DNA of 22,258 nt from positions 1 to 22,258 of the forward strand of contig JAOZSN010000021.1 in the NCBI GenBank assembly GCA_029939635.1. The letters run 5' to 3'. Of the stretch, positions 21,670-22,258 are shown piece after piece. Position numbers and translations under genes: made by a program. The stretch is from Deltaproteobacteria bacterium (GTDB taxonomy: Bacteria > Desulfobacterota > Desulfobulbia > Desulfobulbales > SURF-16). Under the pieces are notes generated by a model. That model ran no database searches. It saw nothing but the letters and a program-made list of their open reading frames with translations, and was not told the DNA's origin. The number at the start of each line of letters is the position of its first letter. Within the stretch, counting starts at the first letter, position 1.

Positions 21670-22258
21670 ATGGAATTTGTTGACCTTCATTGCCACTCGA
21701 CCTGTTCAGACGGAACAAACAGCCCACAAGAACTTGTCTCCATGGCCGTAAAACTACAACTTGCCGGTCTCGCCCTCACTGACCATGATACTGTGAGTGG
21801 GATCAATGATTTCCTTTGTCATGGAAAGGCACAAGGATTACAGGTAATTTCCGGTGTTGAACTTAGTGCCAATTTTAATAAAACCCCTTTGCATATCCTC
21901 GGCTACGGCTTTGACCATCAAAACAGTTCTTTTCTGTCTGATCTAATCGAAATCCAACAGAGCCGTGAAACACGTAACAGAGCTATAACTCACAAACTAC
22001 AAAGCCTTGGTCTTAAAATTGACTATGAGGGCATTGTACAGTTAGCTGGAGGTGGCCAGGTAGGCAGACCTCATTTTGCCACATTTTTAGTCCAACACAA
22101 AAAAGCAAACAACCTGCAACATGCCTTTGATCTCTTTCTGCGTAAGGATAGACCGGCCTATATAGCCCGCCGTATCCTCCATGCTGAGCATGCAATACGC
22201 ATGATTACCCAGGCAGGGGGCATTGCTATTTTGGCTCATCCAGGCTCACTGAAACAAG
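21670..22258 (+). CDS. PHP-domain phosphoesterase, 5' part (runs off the window)
   Basis: 196 codons from ATG 21670 with no stop before the window ends. PHP motifs are clear: DLHCHSTCSDGT (metal ligands H7, H9, D14), LTDHDT (D38, H39), GVELS (E64), GRPHFA, and AHPG close to the right edge. The spacing matches the YciV/RNase AM type of about 280 residues, which releases mononucleotides from 3',5'-nucleoside bisphosphates or short RNA 5' ends, rather than the PHP domain of DNA polymerase III. A 91-residue insert between GVELS and AHPG is usual for this group. No strong ribosome binding site is seen. The structured 126-nt element lies 30 bases upstream and would be in its leader. Confidence 0.88.
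   Translation, partial: MEFVDLHCHSTCSDGTNSPQELVSMAVKLQLAGLALTDHDTVSGINDFLCHGKAQGLQVISGVELSANFNKTPLHILGYGFDHQNSSFLSDLIEIQQSRETRNRAITHKLQSLGLKIDYEGIVQLAGGGQVGRPHFATFLVQHKKANNLQHAFDLFLRKDRPAYIARRILHAEHAIRMITQAGGIAILAHPGSLKQ

Overview
The window reads as a chromosomal segment of a Gram-negative bacterium, most likely a sulfate-reducer-type deltaproteobacterium (Desulfobacterota, perhaps Desulfobulbales). I infer this from the mix of a PilT retraction ATPase, an MglA-type GTPase with many Roadblock proteins, a GEMM-type riboswitch, several stand-alone receiver domains and a moderate-to-low GC content. Species is not determined. No tRNA, rRNA, CRISPR array, transposase or phage gene is visible.

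Left part (1-8040, all genes on +). A SixA-like phosphatase is followed by a two-gene version of a long RluA-type pseudouridine synthase (N-terminal cysteine-rich domain and catalytic domain, joined by an ATGA overlap). Next come a decayed 3' piece of the peroxide-stress gene yaaA and a 59-residue small ORF. A strong candidate c-di-GMP-I (GEMM) riboswitch with its own promoter lies ahead of a DEAD-box RNA helicase, which is followed by a cold-shock protein. Then a FetA-like ATPase and a FetB-like permease with a receiver-only response regulator between them, and a cytoplasmic cyclophilin. A bidirectional terminator closes this half.

Centre (8042-16964, all genes on -). Eleven co-oriented genes look like one or two operons around an MglA-type small GTPase. 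In transcription order: a PATAN(DUF4388)-Roadblock protein with a second, internal start; an uncharacterised V4R-like protein; a glutamine-synthetase-fold amidoligase; a class II glutamine amidotransferase; two Roadblock/LC7 proteins; the GTPase; a 714-residue very acidic protein with the same helical domain at both ends; a zinc-ribbon plus ASH-like beta-domain protein; and two more Roadblock-like proteins. This is the best candidate for an undescribed system: a Ras-like GTPase switch with a set of Roadblock regulators, linked to an ammonia-supplied amide-bond-forming enzyme pair.

Right part (17371-22258). A small alpha/beta hydrolase, a soluble receiver-GAF-kinase protein whose phospho-acceptor histidine is tyrosine, and a second receiver-only protein lie on +. 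They converge on pilT (-). Beyond pilT a 400-base divergent intergenic region holds a long imperfect hairpin of about 126 nt, then a PHP-domain phosphoesterase that runs off the window. MglA-type GTPases control type IV pilus polarity in Myxococcus, so the nearness of pilT and the signalling genes suggests, without proving, a surface-motility or polarity role for the central cluster.
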